Shown here piece after piece: positions 18,154-25,930 of a DNA stretch of 64,000 nt; position 1 is the stretch's first letter; each line of letters starts with the position of its first letter. The notes under the pieces were generated by a model. That model saw only the letters and a program-made list of their open reading frames with translations, did not search any database and had not been told where the DNA came from. This DNA is from Leisingera aquimarina DSM 24565 (GTDB lineage: Bacteria; Pseudomonadota; Alphaproteobacteria; Rhodobacterales; Rhodobacteraceae). The stretch covers positions 3,572,094 through 3,636,093 of the forward strand of contig NZ_KI421504.1 of assembly GCF_000473165.1 (NCBI RefSeq), given 5' to 3'. The position numbers and the translations under genes are program-made.

Positions 18154-18861
18154 ATGGCACAGCAGCTGAGCTTTGACCTCCCGGCAAAACCTGCGCTGGG
18201 GCGGGAGGATTTCTTTGTCGCCCCGTCCAATGCGATGGCTGTGGCGCTTCTGGATCCCCATTTTGCCTGGCCCAGCGGCAAGCTGGTGCTGACCGGTCCC
18301 AAGGGCGCGGGCAAAACCCATCTGGCGCATGTCTGGGCCAGCCAGTCGGGCGCGCGAATCCTGCCGGCGGCACAGCTGACAGCCGAGGCCGTGCCGGAGC
18401 TGGCGCAAAGCCCCGTCGTGGTCGAGGACGTGCCGCAGATTGCCGGGGAAAGCGCGCAGCAGAACGCCCTGTTCCATCTGCACAATATGGTGCTGGCAAA
18501 CGGGTATTCGCTGGTGATGACCGGCCGCGGCGCACCGAACCTCTGGGGGCTGACCCTGCCCGATCTGCAAAGCCGGGTGCAGGCCGCCACCCATGCCGAG
18601 CTGCAGCCGCCGGACGACCAGCTGCTGGCGGTGGTGCTGGCCAAACTGTTCAACGACCGCCAGATCACCCCGAAGCCGGATGTGATTCCCTATCTGGTGG
18701 CGCATATGGACCGCTCATTCGCCGCCGCGGCGCGGATTGTCGGGCGGCTGGACCGGCTGTCACTGGCGGAAAAACGCAGCCTGTCCCGGCCGCTGGCGGT
18801 GCGGGTGCTGTCCGAGATCCGCCAGGAGGCCGCGGAAAATGACGCATCCGCAAGCGGTTGA
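18154..18861 (+). CDS. hda: DnaA-related regulatory protein Hda
   Basis: The 235-residue protein is the short DnaA-like AAA+ protein that, with the DNA-loaded sliding clamp, promotes ATP hydrolysis on DnaA to prevent over-initiation. The N-terminal QLSFDLP (residues 4-10) fits the clamp-binding motif of Hda. Walker A GPKGAGKTH is at 48-56, VVVEDVP near 88-94 is in the Walker B position, and an arginine-finger-type segment follows. There is no DNA-binding domain IV, as expected. It lies 5 nt after the permease gene and 52 nt before ppx. Confidence 0.85.
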   Translation: MAQQLSFDLPAKPALGREDFFVAPSNAMAVALLDPHFAWPSGKLVLTGPKGAGKTHLAHVWASQSGARILPAAQLTAEAVPELAQSPVVVEDVPQIAGESAQQNALFHLHNMVLANGYSLVMTGRGAPNLWGLTLPDLQSRVQAATHAELQPPDDQLLAVVLAKLFNDRQITPKPDVIPYLVAHMDRSFAAAARIVGRLDRLSLAEKRSLSRPLAVRVLSEIRQEAAENDASASG

Positions 18862-18913
18862 CCGCTGCCCTCCCTTCGACCATCCTGACCGCGGATTGCC
18901 AGACGGAGCCCTC

Positions 18914-20470
18914 ATGAACGTCACCCAGGACCCCGCCGCCGCCAATGCCGATTGGGGGCCCTTCGGCCGCCCGATCTTTGATGACCCCAGAGCCCGGGCG
19001 CTGTCGCGGGTGGGGGTGGTCGACGTCGGTTCCAACTCGGTCCGGCTGGTGGTGTTCGACGGCGCCGCCCGCAGCCCGGCCTATTTCTATAACGAAAAGA
19101 TCATGTGCGCGCTTGGGGCCGGCCTGTCGGAATCCGGCCGCCTGAACCCCGAAGGCCGCGAGCGGGCGCTGTCGGCGTTGCGCCGGTTCCAGCATCTGGC
19201 CAAGGGCATGGGGCTGCCGCCCTTGTCCGCCGTCGCCACCGCCGCGGTGCGTGATGCCGAGGACGGTCCGGAATTCTGCGCCGAGGTGTTGCGCGAGACG
19301 GGCCTCAAAGTCCACGTCATCGACGGGCGCGAAGAAGCCAGGCTGTCAGCCCAGGGGGTGCTCTTGGGCTGGCCCGGCGCCTATGGGCTGGTCTGCGATA
19401 TCGGCGGTTCGTCAATGGAGCTGGCGGAGATCCAGGAGAACTCGGTCGGGCGGCGGGTCACATCATCCCTAGGGCCGCTGAAGCTGCGCGACATCAAGGG
19501 CGGGCGCAAGGGCCGCAAAGCCCACATCAAGGAGGTGATCGAACAGCTGAAAGGCGAGATGGGCGCACAGCGCGACCGCCTGTTCCTGGTCGGCGGCAGC
19601 TGGCGCGCCATTGCCCGCATCGACATGCACCGGCGCAGCTATCCGCTGAAGGTGCTGCACGAATACCGGATGTCGGCCAAGGATGTGCGCGAAACCGCCC
19701 GCTACATCGAGACCTGCAATCTGGACAAGCTGCGCGACGCCTGCGGTATCTCCTCCAGCCGGATGTCGCTGGTGCCTTATGCGATCGACGTGCTGTCGCG
19801 GCTGGTCAAGACCTTCAAACCCAAGGATATCGCCGTCTCCAGCTATGGCATCCGCGAGGGCCTGCTGTATGAGCAGATGCCGCAGCGGCTGCGCGCCCGC
19901 GACCCGCTGATCGAGGCCTCGCGCTTTGCCGAAGCCAAGGACGCCCGCGTGCCCGGGTTCGGCGGCACCCTGTATGAATTTGTCAGCCCGCTGTTCAGCG
20001 GCGCCCGTCACAGCAAACGCCGGCTGGTCAAGGCGGCCTGCCTGTTGCACGACGTCAGCTGGCGCGCCCATCCCGACTACCGCGCCGAGGTCTGTTTCGA
20101 CAATGCCACCCGCGCCAACCTGGGCGGGCTGAAACATTCCGAGCGGGTATTCCTGGGACTGGCACTGCTGCACCGCTACAGCAACAAGCGGCAGGGCAGC
20201 ACCTTTGAGCATCTCTACGGGTTGCTGGATGAAAAAGGCCAGCATGAGGCCGAGCAGCTGGGCAAGGCGATGCGGTTCGGCGCCATGCTGATGCTGACCA
20301 GCAGCGGTGATATCGGGTCCTTGCGCTGGCAGCCGCGCAAACGCATTTTGCATGCCGAACTGCCGGAGGCGTCGCGGCCGCTATACGGCGAAGTGGCCGA
20401 ATCCCGCCTGCAGTCGCTGGGCAAGGCCCTGGCGGCAGAAGTGGTGCTGAGTTTCAAAAAAACCGGCTGA
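18914..20470 (+). CDS. ppx: Ppx/GppA-family exopolyphosphatase
   Basis: The 518-residue protein is of the Ppx/GppA phosphatase family, which removes terminal phosphates from polyphosphate or pppGpp. The ASKHA-fold motifs are DVGSNSVRLVVF (residues 37-48) and DIGGSSMEL (162-170), with a catalytic Glu in the GREEARL segment (near 138-144). The C-terminal half carries the HD-like helical domain, for example LLHDVSWRAHPDYR. The ATG at 18914 follows CGGAGCCC. Rhodobacterales commonly have a polyphosphate kinase gene between hda and ppx; here the gap is 52 nt and no ppk is present. Confidence 0.88.
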   Translation: MNVTQDPAAANADWGPFGRPIFDDPRARALSRVGVVDVGSNSVRLVVFDGAARSPAYFYNEKIMCALGAGLSESGRLNPEGRERALSALRRFQHLAKGMGLPPLSAVATAAVRDAEDGPEFCAEVLRETGLKVHVIDGREEARLSAQGVLLGWPGAYGLVCDIGGSSMELAEIQENSVGRRVTSSLGPLKLRDIKGGRKGRKAHIKEVIEQLKGEMGAQRDRLFLVGGSWRAIARIDMHRRSYPLKVLHEYRMSAKDVRETARYIETCNLDKLRDACGISSSRMSLVPYAIDVLSRLVKTFKPKDIAVSSYGIREGLLYEQMPQRLRARDPLIEASRFAEAKDARVPGFGGTLYEFVSPLFSGARHSKRRLVKAACLLHDVSWRAHPDYRAEVCFDNATRANLGGLKHSERVFLGLALLHRYSNKRQGSTFEHLYGLLDEKGQHEAEQLGKAMRFGAMLMLTSSGDIGSLRWQPRKRILHAELPEASRPLYGEVAESRLQSLGKALAAEVVLSFKKTG

Positions 20471-20503
20471 GCCGCCCGCAGCCTGAGGGCCTGCCGCAGG
20501 GCG

Positions 20504-20884
20504 TCAGATTTCGGTGACGCCTTCCTCTTCACCCTTGTCCTTGTCCGCGGGCGCGTTGTCCTTGGGTTTCTTGCGGATGATGATGTCGCCGTTGGGCAGG
20601 ATCTCGGGCAGCTCATAGGCGCTCCAATCCTCCACCTCCTTGGCGATCTCGGCCAGGGCGGGACCCATTTCGCTGAGGAATTCCGCCATCGAGGGGCCGA
20701 TCTGTGCCATCATGCCTTGCAGGTCGTCCAAGGCGGGGGCCATCTCCTCGCGCAGCCCCTCCCAGAACAGCTCCGCCCCGCGCTCCATCAGCGAGGGGCC
20801 GCTGTCCTCTTCCCCGGTTTCCTGGGCGGCAAGCGGCGCGGATATCAGCGCGATGAGGGCGGCGGGCAGAAGGATCTGTTTCAT
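20504..20884 (-). CDS. Small secreted acidic protein, unknown
   Basis: The 126-residue product has a clear signal peptide (MKQILLPAALIALISAPLAAQ) and a mature part rich in Met, Glu and Leu, with helical stretches such as LWEGL-type and MGPALAEIAKEVEDW. It ends in a charged tail with alternating Lys, Asp and Glu. This pattern is common among roseobacter periplasmic proteins annotated only as hypothetical (AAA+-family ATPase-like misannotations occur). The ATG at 20884 begins the signal peptide. It is convergent to ppx, 33 nt away, and no function is claimed. Confidence 0.65.
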   Translation of the reverse strand: MKQILLPAALIALISAPLAAQETGEEDSGPSLMERGAELFWEGLREEMAPALDDLQGMMAQIGPSMAEFLSEMGPALAEIAKEVEDWSAYELPEILPNGDIIIRKKPKDNAPADKDKGEEEGVTEI

Positions 20885-21070
20885 GGCGCCAATATAGGGT
20901 TGGTTTGCCGGAGGTAACAGGGGGAGTGCAAAACCATGCCACGCCGGGGTGAGCTTGCCCGCGGGGCGGCTGTTTTGCAAGGCTTTGCAGTCGTTTGGCA
21001 TCAAATTCAATTGTCCCGGTCCTGAAATGCCACCCATACAGCAAAGCTGAAATCTGCCAATCGCGGGGCC

Positions 21071-21718
21071 TTAGTCAGCGTAGAATTTACGAAAATACTC
21101 GATGTAGTGTGCCCTTGAACGCGAAATGGATTGAACTGACGGCAGGCAGCGCATGGTTTTCAGCCACTTCCGCAGCTGAGTGAGTTGGTCCGGGACTTTG
21201 ACATTGCGGAAAACCTCAACGTCCGCGAAGCGCTCGAAGAAGGGATAAAAGGCAAAGTCCACGAGCCCAATACCATTGCTCAGCCAGAACGGCTGATCCG
21301 CTGGCCGCGGCGACAGGCCCTGATCTTCGATAAATGTTAAATGTTCCAGCAATTCCGCACGCAGTGCATCCCGCTTTTTACCGGGCGTTGACTTCAGCAG
21401 ATTGAAATAGGCGGGCATGAACCGCGTGTTGCAAAAATCGATCCAAAACCGAGCGATAGCACGATCATAAGGATCCTCTGGAAGCAGCGCAGGTTCGGGA
21501 AAAACCTCCTCCAAATACTCATTGATCACGCTGCTCTCATAGATCGGCCTTTCCTTATGCTCGAGGACCGGCACACGGCCGTATGGTGAAAGAAGTTCGC
21601 CGAATTGCGTTTTTTCTGCCATGTCGACCGTGACGAGTTCGAACCTTTTGCGTTTTTCCCGAAGCGCGAGCACGCAACGCAAACTGAACGGGCAGTATTC
21701 GGCGGCGATGAGTTTCAT
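21071..21718 (-). CDS. Glutathione S-transferase family protein
   Basis: The 215-residue protein has the two-domain GST layout: a thioredoxin-like N-terminal domain (about 1-78) with CPFS at residues 9-12, the cis-Pro in GRVPVLEH and the glutathione-contact ESSVINEYLEE, then an all-helical C-terminal domain. The Cys in the CPxS position is typical of omega/beta-like or SspA-like members, which act as thiol transferases more than classic conjugating enzymes. It stands alone, with a gene-free 180 nt upstream. Base composition is somewhat lower in GC than neighbours, which could reflect later acquisition. Confidence 0.85.
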   Translation of the reverse strand: MKLIAAEYCPFSLRCVLALREKRKRFELVTVDMAEKTQFGELLSPYGRVPVLEHKERPIYESSVINEYLEEVFPEPALLPEDPYDRAIARFWIDFCNTRFMPAYFNLLKSTPGKKRDALRAELLEHLTFIEDQGLSPRPADQPFWLSNGIGLVDFAFYPFFERFADVEVFRNVKVPDQLTQLRKWLKTMRCLPSVQSISRSRAHYIEYFRKFYAD

Positions 21719-21900
21719 GGTCCGATCCAGCAGCTTAGACCTCGGAAGTTCTCCAGGCAGTTTGCGCCGCCCTCTGGATGAATGAAAGGGGCAAAGCGGA
21801 ATGCTTATGCGGGGTCGCTCATCCCGCGGCCTGAAAGTCCAGGACTTCAGCGCTTCGAACGTCGGACAGCACCTGTAAAGCCGGATTTGAACCAGACCGT

Positions 21901-22896
21901 TCAGGCCAGATCAAGATCCAACGTCACCGGGAAATGGTCGGATGCATTCAGCAGTGCCATGCGCATCTCATCATCGCCGATGCATTCCGCGTCTTCAAAC
22001 GGATGCCAGATGCGCCACTGCGGGCGCAGCCCAATCAGGCTGTGCGAGATCATCACATAATCCAGAAGTGCGCCGAAATAACGTTTGGTTTCCGGATTGT
22101 AGAACCGGGACGTGCTGGGCAGCGCAGTAGCGCGCGGCTGTTTCAGGCTTTGCGCGTGGGGGTCGTTCAGCAGGCTGCCCATCACGATCTCAACCGAGGA
22201 CTGGCCGAACAGTTTTTCAAATTCGTCCAGGCCGGGGCCGTCATTGAGGTCGCCTATCACCACTACATGCTCGCCCGCTGCCACATGCTCCTCGACCCGG
22301 CGGTGCAGCCAGATCGCCTGCGCCAGCTGCTTGCGGCGGTTGGCGATTGAGACGGCGGTCACCTCATCCTTGGACCGGGCGCCATGCGGCGCCTTGGATT
22401 TCAGATGCGCGCCGATCATCCGCAGCGGCGTGCCGCCCTTGGTGGTGACGGCCAGCTCCAGCGGTGGTTTGGAGAATTCCACTTTGTCCAGCCTCTCGTC
22501 CACGTCGAGATCGATTTCAAACGCCCCGTCGAAGCGCGGCGCGGCGGCGCTGGAGCGCGCATCATGCACTGCGTCCAGCACGTCCGGGTCGTAAAGCAAC
22601 GCGATTTCCTGATGGGTGTCGGTCGGATAGCCGCTGACCGCCTCGCAGGCACGCAGGCCGGCCTCTGCCGCAAAAGCCTCCAGCGCCCGGGTGGTGCGCT
22701 GGGTGCGGCCGGTGTTGGGGGCTTCGACGATCATGATGGCATCGGCGTCGATCCGCTGCAGCACATGGGCAATTGCGCGTCCTTGCGTATACCGGTCAAC
22801 GCCATGCACCCCCGAAGGTTTGGCATCCAGCATCAGCCTGTCGTTCTTGTCAAACAGATAGGCGAACCATTCGATATTATAGGTTGCCAGCCGCAT
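21901..22896 (-). CDS. Endonuclease/exonuclease/phosphatase-family hydrolase
   Basis: The 331-residue protein shows the EEP fold (PF03372) of metal-dependent phosphodiesterases and nucleases. Motifs are ATYNIEWFAYLF at the N-terminus, the Glu in IMIVEAPN, GAHLKSKAPHG, the central VVIGDLNDGPG with catalytic Asp-Leu-Asn and the C-terminal NASDHFPVTLDLDL with the Ser-Asp-His triad. The substrate could be DNA, a phospholipid or another phosphodiester. I place the start at 22896, where the EEP core begins; an in-frame ATG at 22920 is possible. The gene overlaps the 3' end of the DnaJ-domain gene upstream. Confidence 0.82.
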   Translation of the reverse strand: MRLATYNIEWFAYLFDKNDRLMLDAKPSGVHGVDRYTQGRAIAHVLQRIDADAIMIVEAPNTGRTQRTTRALEAFAAEAGLRACEAVSGYPTDTHQEIALLYDPDVLDAVHDARSSAAAPRFDGAFEIDLDVDERLDKVEFSKPPLELAVTTKGGTPLRMIGAHLKSKAPHGARSKDEVTAVSIANRRKQLAQAIWLHRRVEEHVAAGEHVVVIGDLNDGPGLDEFEKLFGQSSVEIVMGSLLNDPHAQSLKQPRATALPSTSRFYNPETKRYFGALLDYVMISHSLIGLRPQWRIWHPFEDAECIGDDEMRMALLNASDHFPVTLDLDLA

Positions 22897-23575
22897 TGCC
22901 GCAGCATCCGTTGATCTCATCCCAAGCGCGATTGATGTCGATCATCCGCTTCTCCGCCAGCCGCACCGCCTCTTCCGGCACACCGCGGGCGATCATCGCA
23001 TCCGGGTGGGTGTCGCGCACCAGCTTGCGCCAGTGTTTGCGGATCTCGTCCTTGGTCATGTCGGGGCTGACGCCGAGCACGGTAAAGGGATCCTTGGGCG
23101 CATCCGGCACAAAACGCGCCCTAAGCGCCTGGAACTGCTGCGGCGTCTGGCCGAAGATGCGGCTTACCTCCTCAAGAAATTCATTCTCGCCGGGGTGATA
23201 GAACCCATCCGCCATGGCGATATGGAACAGCCCCTCCATCAGGTCGCAGAGCGTGGTGGGATCATCGGCAAACATGCTGTGGATGCGGCGGGCGTATTCC
23301 TGGTAGCCGGCCACATCGGTGCGCGCCATGTCAAAGACGCGGGCAGCACCGGTTTCGTCATCGCGGGCGATCTGGAACACCTCGCGGAAGGCGGTGACCT
23401 CATCCCGGGTGACCTGGCCGTCGGCCTTGGCCATCTTGGCGCCAAGGGCGATGACGGCAATGGCAAAGGCCACGGTGCGTTCGGGCGGTGCGCGCAGTCG
23501 GTCGAAGACTTCAGACAGGCTTTCGCCTGCGGCAAGGGCTGCCAGCGCGTCGGATATGCGGGTCCAGAGTGACAT
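22877..23575 (-). CDS. TerB- and DnaJ-domain co-chaperone (DjlA-like)
   Basis: The 232-residue protein combines a TerB-like helical domain (about 35-150) with a C-terminal J domain whose HPD tripeptide is at residues 190-192 (LVRDTHPDA). The same order occurs in DjlA, but the DjlA N-terminal membrane helix is missing, so it is probably cytosolic. It should stimulate DnaK. An acidic TerB motif KADGQVTRDEV is present. The ATG at 23575 is 9 nt downstream of the GNAT stop in the same direction, so the genes form a cluster. Confidence 0.85.
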   Translation of the reverse strand: MSLWTRISDALAALAAGESLSEVFDRLRAPPERTVAFAIAVIALGAKMAKADGQVTRDEVTAFREVFQIARDDETGAARVFDMARTDVAGYQEYARRIHSMFADDPTTLCDLMEGLFHIAMADGFYHPGENEFLEEVSRIFGQTPQQFQALRARFVPDAPKDPFTVLGVSPDMTKDEIRKHWRKLVRDTHPDAMIARGVPEEAVRLAEKRMIDINRAWDEINGCCGNAAGNL

Positions 23576-23584
23576 GGGATCAGC

Positions 23585-24106
23585 CTATGCGTCTTTGCCG
23601 GGATTGTCAGGGGCGGGAATACCCGGTGTCAGGATTTTCTGCATGAAAACAGTGTCGAGCCAGCGGCCGTTCTTGCAGCCCAGTTCCGGCATCCGGGCGG
23701 TTTCCGCATATCCCAAGGCGGCGTGAAAACCAATGGCCGCAGGGTTAGCGCTGCTGACGCTGGCGATCAGCACATGGATCTGCGCTGCTTTCGCCTTCTC
23801 CTCCAGCGCCTGCATCAGCTTGCGGCCTGCACCCTGGCCTTGCCCCGCGGGCAGCAGGTGGATGGTGTGTTCCGCGGTAAAGCGGTAGCCGGGGCCGGAG
23901 CGGAACGGGAAGAAATACGCGTGGCCGAGGATTTCGCCATTCTGCTCCGCCACCAGATAGGCGCCGTCGCTGGCGGTGATCTGATCCCGGACCTGCTCCG
24001 GTGTCTTTTCAACGGTGTTGAAGGTCGCCAGCGTGTCGCGGATCACCCAGTTGGCAATGGCGCAGACAGCTTCGGCTTCTTCTTCGCGGGCGGGGCGGAT
24101 GATCAT
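23585..24106 (-). CDS. GNAT-family N-acetyltransferase (phosphinothricin acetyltransferase-like)
   Basis: The 173-residue protein has the GNAT core with the acetyl-CoA loop LPAGQGQGAGRKLMQALEEKA in place of the canonical Q/RxxGxG/A. The start IRPAREEEAEAVCAIANWVIRDT and the motif GFHAALGYAETARMPELGCKNGRWLDTVFMQK are characteristic of the Pat/Bar/methionine-sulfoximine acetyltransferase branch, which detoxifies amino-acid analogues. Overlap of its ATG with the stop of the upstream gene (ATGA) shows coupling. It has typical length. Confidence 0.85.
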   Translation of the reverse strand: MIIRPAREEEAEAVCAIANWVIRDTLATFNTVEKTPEQVRDQITASDGAYLVAEQNGEILGHAYFFPFRSGPGYRFTAEHTIHLLPAGQGQGAGRKLMQALEEKAKAAQIHVLIASVSSANPAAIGFHAALGYAETARMPELGCKNGRWLDTVFMQKILTPGIPAPDNPGKDA

Positions 24107-24711
24107 CTAAGCTGCCTTTTGCCATGGGGCGTGTCGAATTCCGCAATCATGGCAGGTGCCCCCTGCTCCACCTTGATCCGCGGGTCGGCGAGGATGCGGT
24201 CCAGCGCAGCTTGCAAGTCTGCGGCCTCCGGGTGGCTGAGGATCAGGCGGGTCAGACGGCAGTGTGACTGCGGCAGTTTAGCGGCGGGCGGAGCGGCCTG
24301 CCACTGCAAGACGGCGGGAAAGATATTGTCATATGCGAGCAGCCCGTCCGCAGGCACCGTCATCAGCCAGCTGAGGTCCCCGCGCCGCATGGCCACATGG
24401 CGCTGCGCATGGGGCGGCAGCAGGGGTTTCTCCGCTTCCAGGTCCTGGCTGCGCAGGATCCAATTGCTGAGCCGTGCAGGACCGTTGAAGCGGTCGAGAT
24501 TGAACCAGCGCGGCTGCTCTTGCGGCCGGGTATTGGGGTCGATGGCGATGGCTTCGAGGTACAGCCCGTCCTCCAGCCCAATGAGGCGGTTATGTGTGCC
24601 ATAGCGCGCATGGGCGCCGCCGGGACCAAGCGGGACGCCGAGGGCTTCTTCGGTATGCGCTACGGCCTCTTCCAGCGTTTCGCCTGCCACAGCCAGGTGA
24701 TCAAGTATCAT
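24103..24711 (-). CDS. Glyoxalase/VOC-like domain protein
   Basis: The 202-residue product opens with ILDHLAVAGETLEEAVAH and RYGTHNRLIGLEDGLYLEAIAID, the first half of the glyoxalase-like domain often called Glyoxalase_3 (PF13468). The metal ligands would be His5 and the Glu of YLEAIAID. The second half is less conserved. Members are usually uncharacterised. It is the first gene of a minus-strand cluster with the GNAT, TerB/DnaJ and EEP genes, with overlaps or short gaps throughout. Confidence 0.75.
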   Translation of the reverse strand: MILDHLAVAGETLEEAVAHTEEALGVPLGPGGAHARYGTHNRLIGLEDGLYLEAIAIDPNTRPQEQPRWFNLDRFNGPARLSNWILRSQDLEAEKPLLPPHAQRHVAMRRGDLSWLMTVPADGLLAYDNIFPAVLQWQAAPPAAKLPQSHCRLTRLILSHPEAADLQAALDRILADPRIKVEQGAPAMIAEFDTPHGKRQLR

Positions 24712-24901
24712 GTCGGCCCCTCCGGATTGGCGCAGAGACTAGCCAGACAGCGGCGGGGTGCAAGGCGGGAATTTCAGGATACTCCGCACCGGCCCGGAAG
24801 CCAACATTTCCACCTTCTCCCGGCCGCGCCCTGGAACTCTCCCCATAATTGTGATGTGCTTCAGCGCATTACTTCGGCTTCTCCCACAAAGTGTTTGCCC
24901 A

Positions 24902-25081
24902 ATGAATCTATTCGACTTCAGAACACACCAAGCCCTGGCCGATCTGAGCCGCGCGCAAAGGTTCCTTGGGCCAGAATCCCTTGCTCCGATCACGCAGGGA
25001 GACAACGCCCTTCTGGAGGAATTTTCCGGATTCCTGAAGGAACCGGCGCGTCCTCCGGCACGCGGGATTCACAAGCCGTGA
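24902..25081 (+). CDS. Small protein of unknown function, upstream member of coupled pair
   Basis: The 59-residue product has a helical LFDFRTHQALADLSRAQRFL start and an acidic middle, and ends in a Pro/Arg-rich tail. I do not recognise it. Its TGA overlaps the GTG of the next gene (GTGA), the usual sign of translational coupling. No clear ribosome site precedes the ATG. It could instead be the 5' part of the next gene separated by a frameshift. Confidence 0.4.
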   Translation: MNLFDFRTHQALADLSRAQRFLGPESLAPITQGDNALLEEFSGFLKEPARPPARGIHKP

Positions 25082-25806
25082 ATGACGCGCTTTGGATGGC
25101 GGCAGTGTCACCCGAAACCCACCACGACGCCTTCCTGACTGCCACGTCTGTCTTGACTATGAATGCGCTTGCGAGCCGGGAATACGTCCTGGGTCTGAGC
25201 TGGCGCTGGGAGGGCTCCAGCGGACGATTCCGGACCGCAGCGCCGCCTGTCCGGGCCGCATTGATGAACGGGTTCGTACGGTTGAGGCACCATTGCCTGC
25301 TGCCGGGTGATTGCAGGCCTTCAGTGGAAGACTTGCCGACCCGAGACCGGACTGAAGTAGAAGAGATGCTGACCCCGATTGCCAGGAGCATGATCCCGGC
25401 TGAAATCGAATGCGCCGCCACCGCGGATTATGGAATGGACATCGAAAAGCACAATAGAGCCCTTTTCGATCTGCGGAACAGCCCAACACTGGCTTACCCG
25501 CCAAATGGGTTGTGGTTTCCTGCTGAAGTTATTGAATTGATCTCTCACGTCCAAGGGCACACCGGCTGGCTCCCCAGCACCGCAATTCTGCTGCTGGATG
25601 CGGTCCGCACTTTGGATGAGCGGTCAAACGCTGAGTTCAGATTCGAAAAACAGTGGCGCGGCTACAGCCGTCTTCCGGCGCCAGCCCGGAGCGCATTTCA
25701 CGCCGCGCTCAGGTATCCGTATGAAAAGAACGCCTTCGATCCGCAGTTTCCGAACTATCACTGTTTCGATGCCGGCAATAACGTCTCTCTTGGCTGGGGC
25801 GGGTAG
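25078..25806 (+). CDS. Protein of unknown function
   Basis: The 242-residue product, read from a GTG at 25078, matches no family I know. It is soluble and helix-rich, without signal peptide or membrane segment, and contains several Trp and Arg residues, including GLSWRWEGSSGRF and ILLLDAVRTLDERSN. The N-terminal third includes a stretch resembling neither nuclease nor transferase motifs. It overlaps the 59-residue gene upstream and is followed by the terminator repeat serving the convergent mutase gene. Base composition is less GC-rich at third positions than in the neighbours, hinting at a more recent arrival. Confidence 0.5.
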   Translation: MNDALWMAAVSPETHHDAFLTATSVLTMNALASREYVLGLSWRWEGSSGRFRTAAPPVRAALMNGFVRLRHHCLLPGDCRPSVEDLPTRDRTEVEEMLTPIARSMIPAEIECAATADYGMDIEKHNRALFDLRNSPTLAYPPNGLWFPAEVIELISHVQGHTGWLPSTAILLLDAVRTLDERSNAEFRFEKQWRGYSRLPAPARSAFHAALRYPYEKNAFDPQFPNYHCFDAGNNVSLGWGG

Positions 25807-25869
25807 CCCGCGCCTCTGCAAAACCACATCCGGGCCCGAAAAGACACGCCGCCCTCGCAGGCGCCGCCC

Positions 25870-25922
25870 CTTCTTTCTGGTCCCAAATACCTTCGGGGGG
25901 TCAGGGGGGCAGACAGCCCCCC
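25870..25922 (-). terminator. Roseobacter-type terminator repeat after mutase gene
   Basis: On the minus strand GGGGGGCTGTCTGCCCCCC forms a strong stem just past the mutase stop and is followed by a conserved stretch ending in ACCAGAAAGAAGG. The same module lies after pccB (36253-36302), and a looser one after the DUF1036 gene at 60338. The stem without a clean T tract plus conserved trailing block suggests terminator and repeat in one. Confidence 0.7.
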
Positions 25923-25930
25923 TGCTCTGT

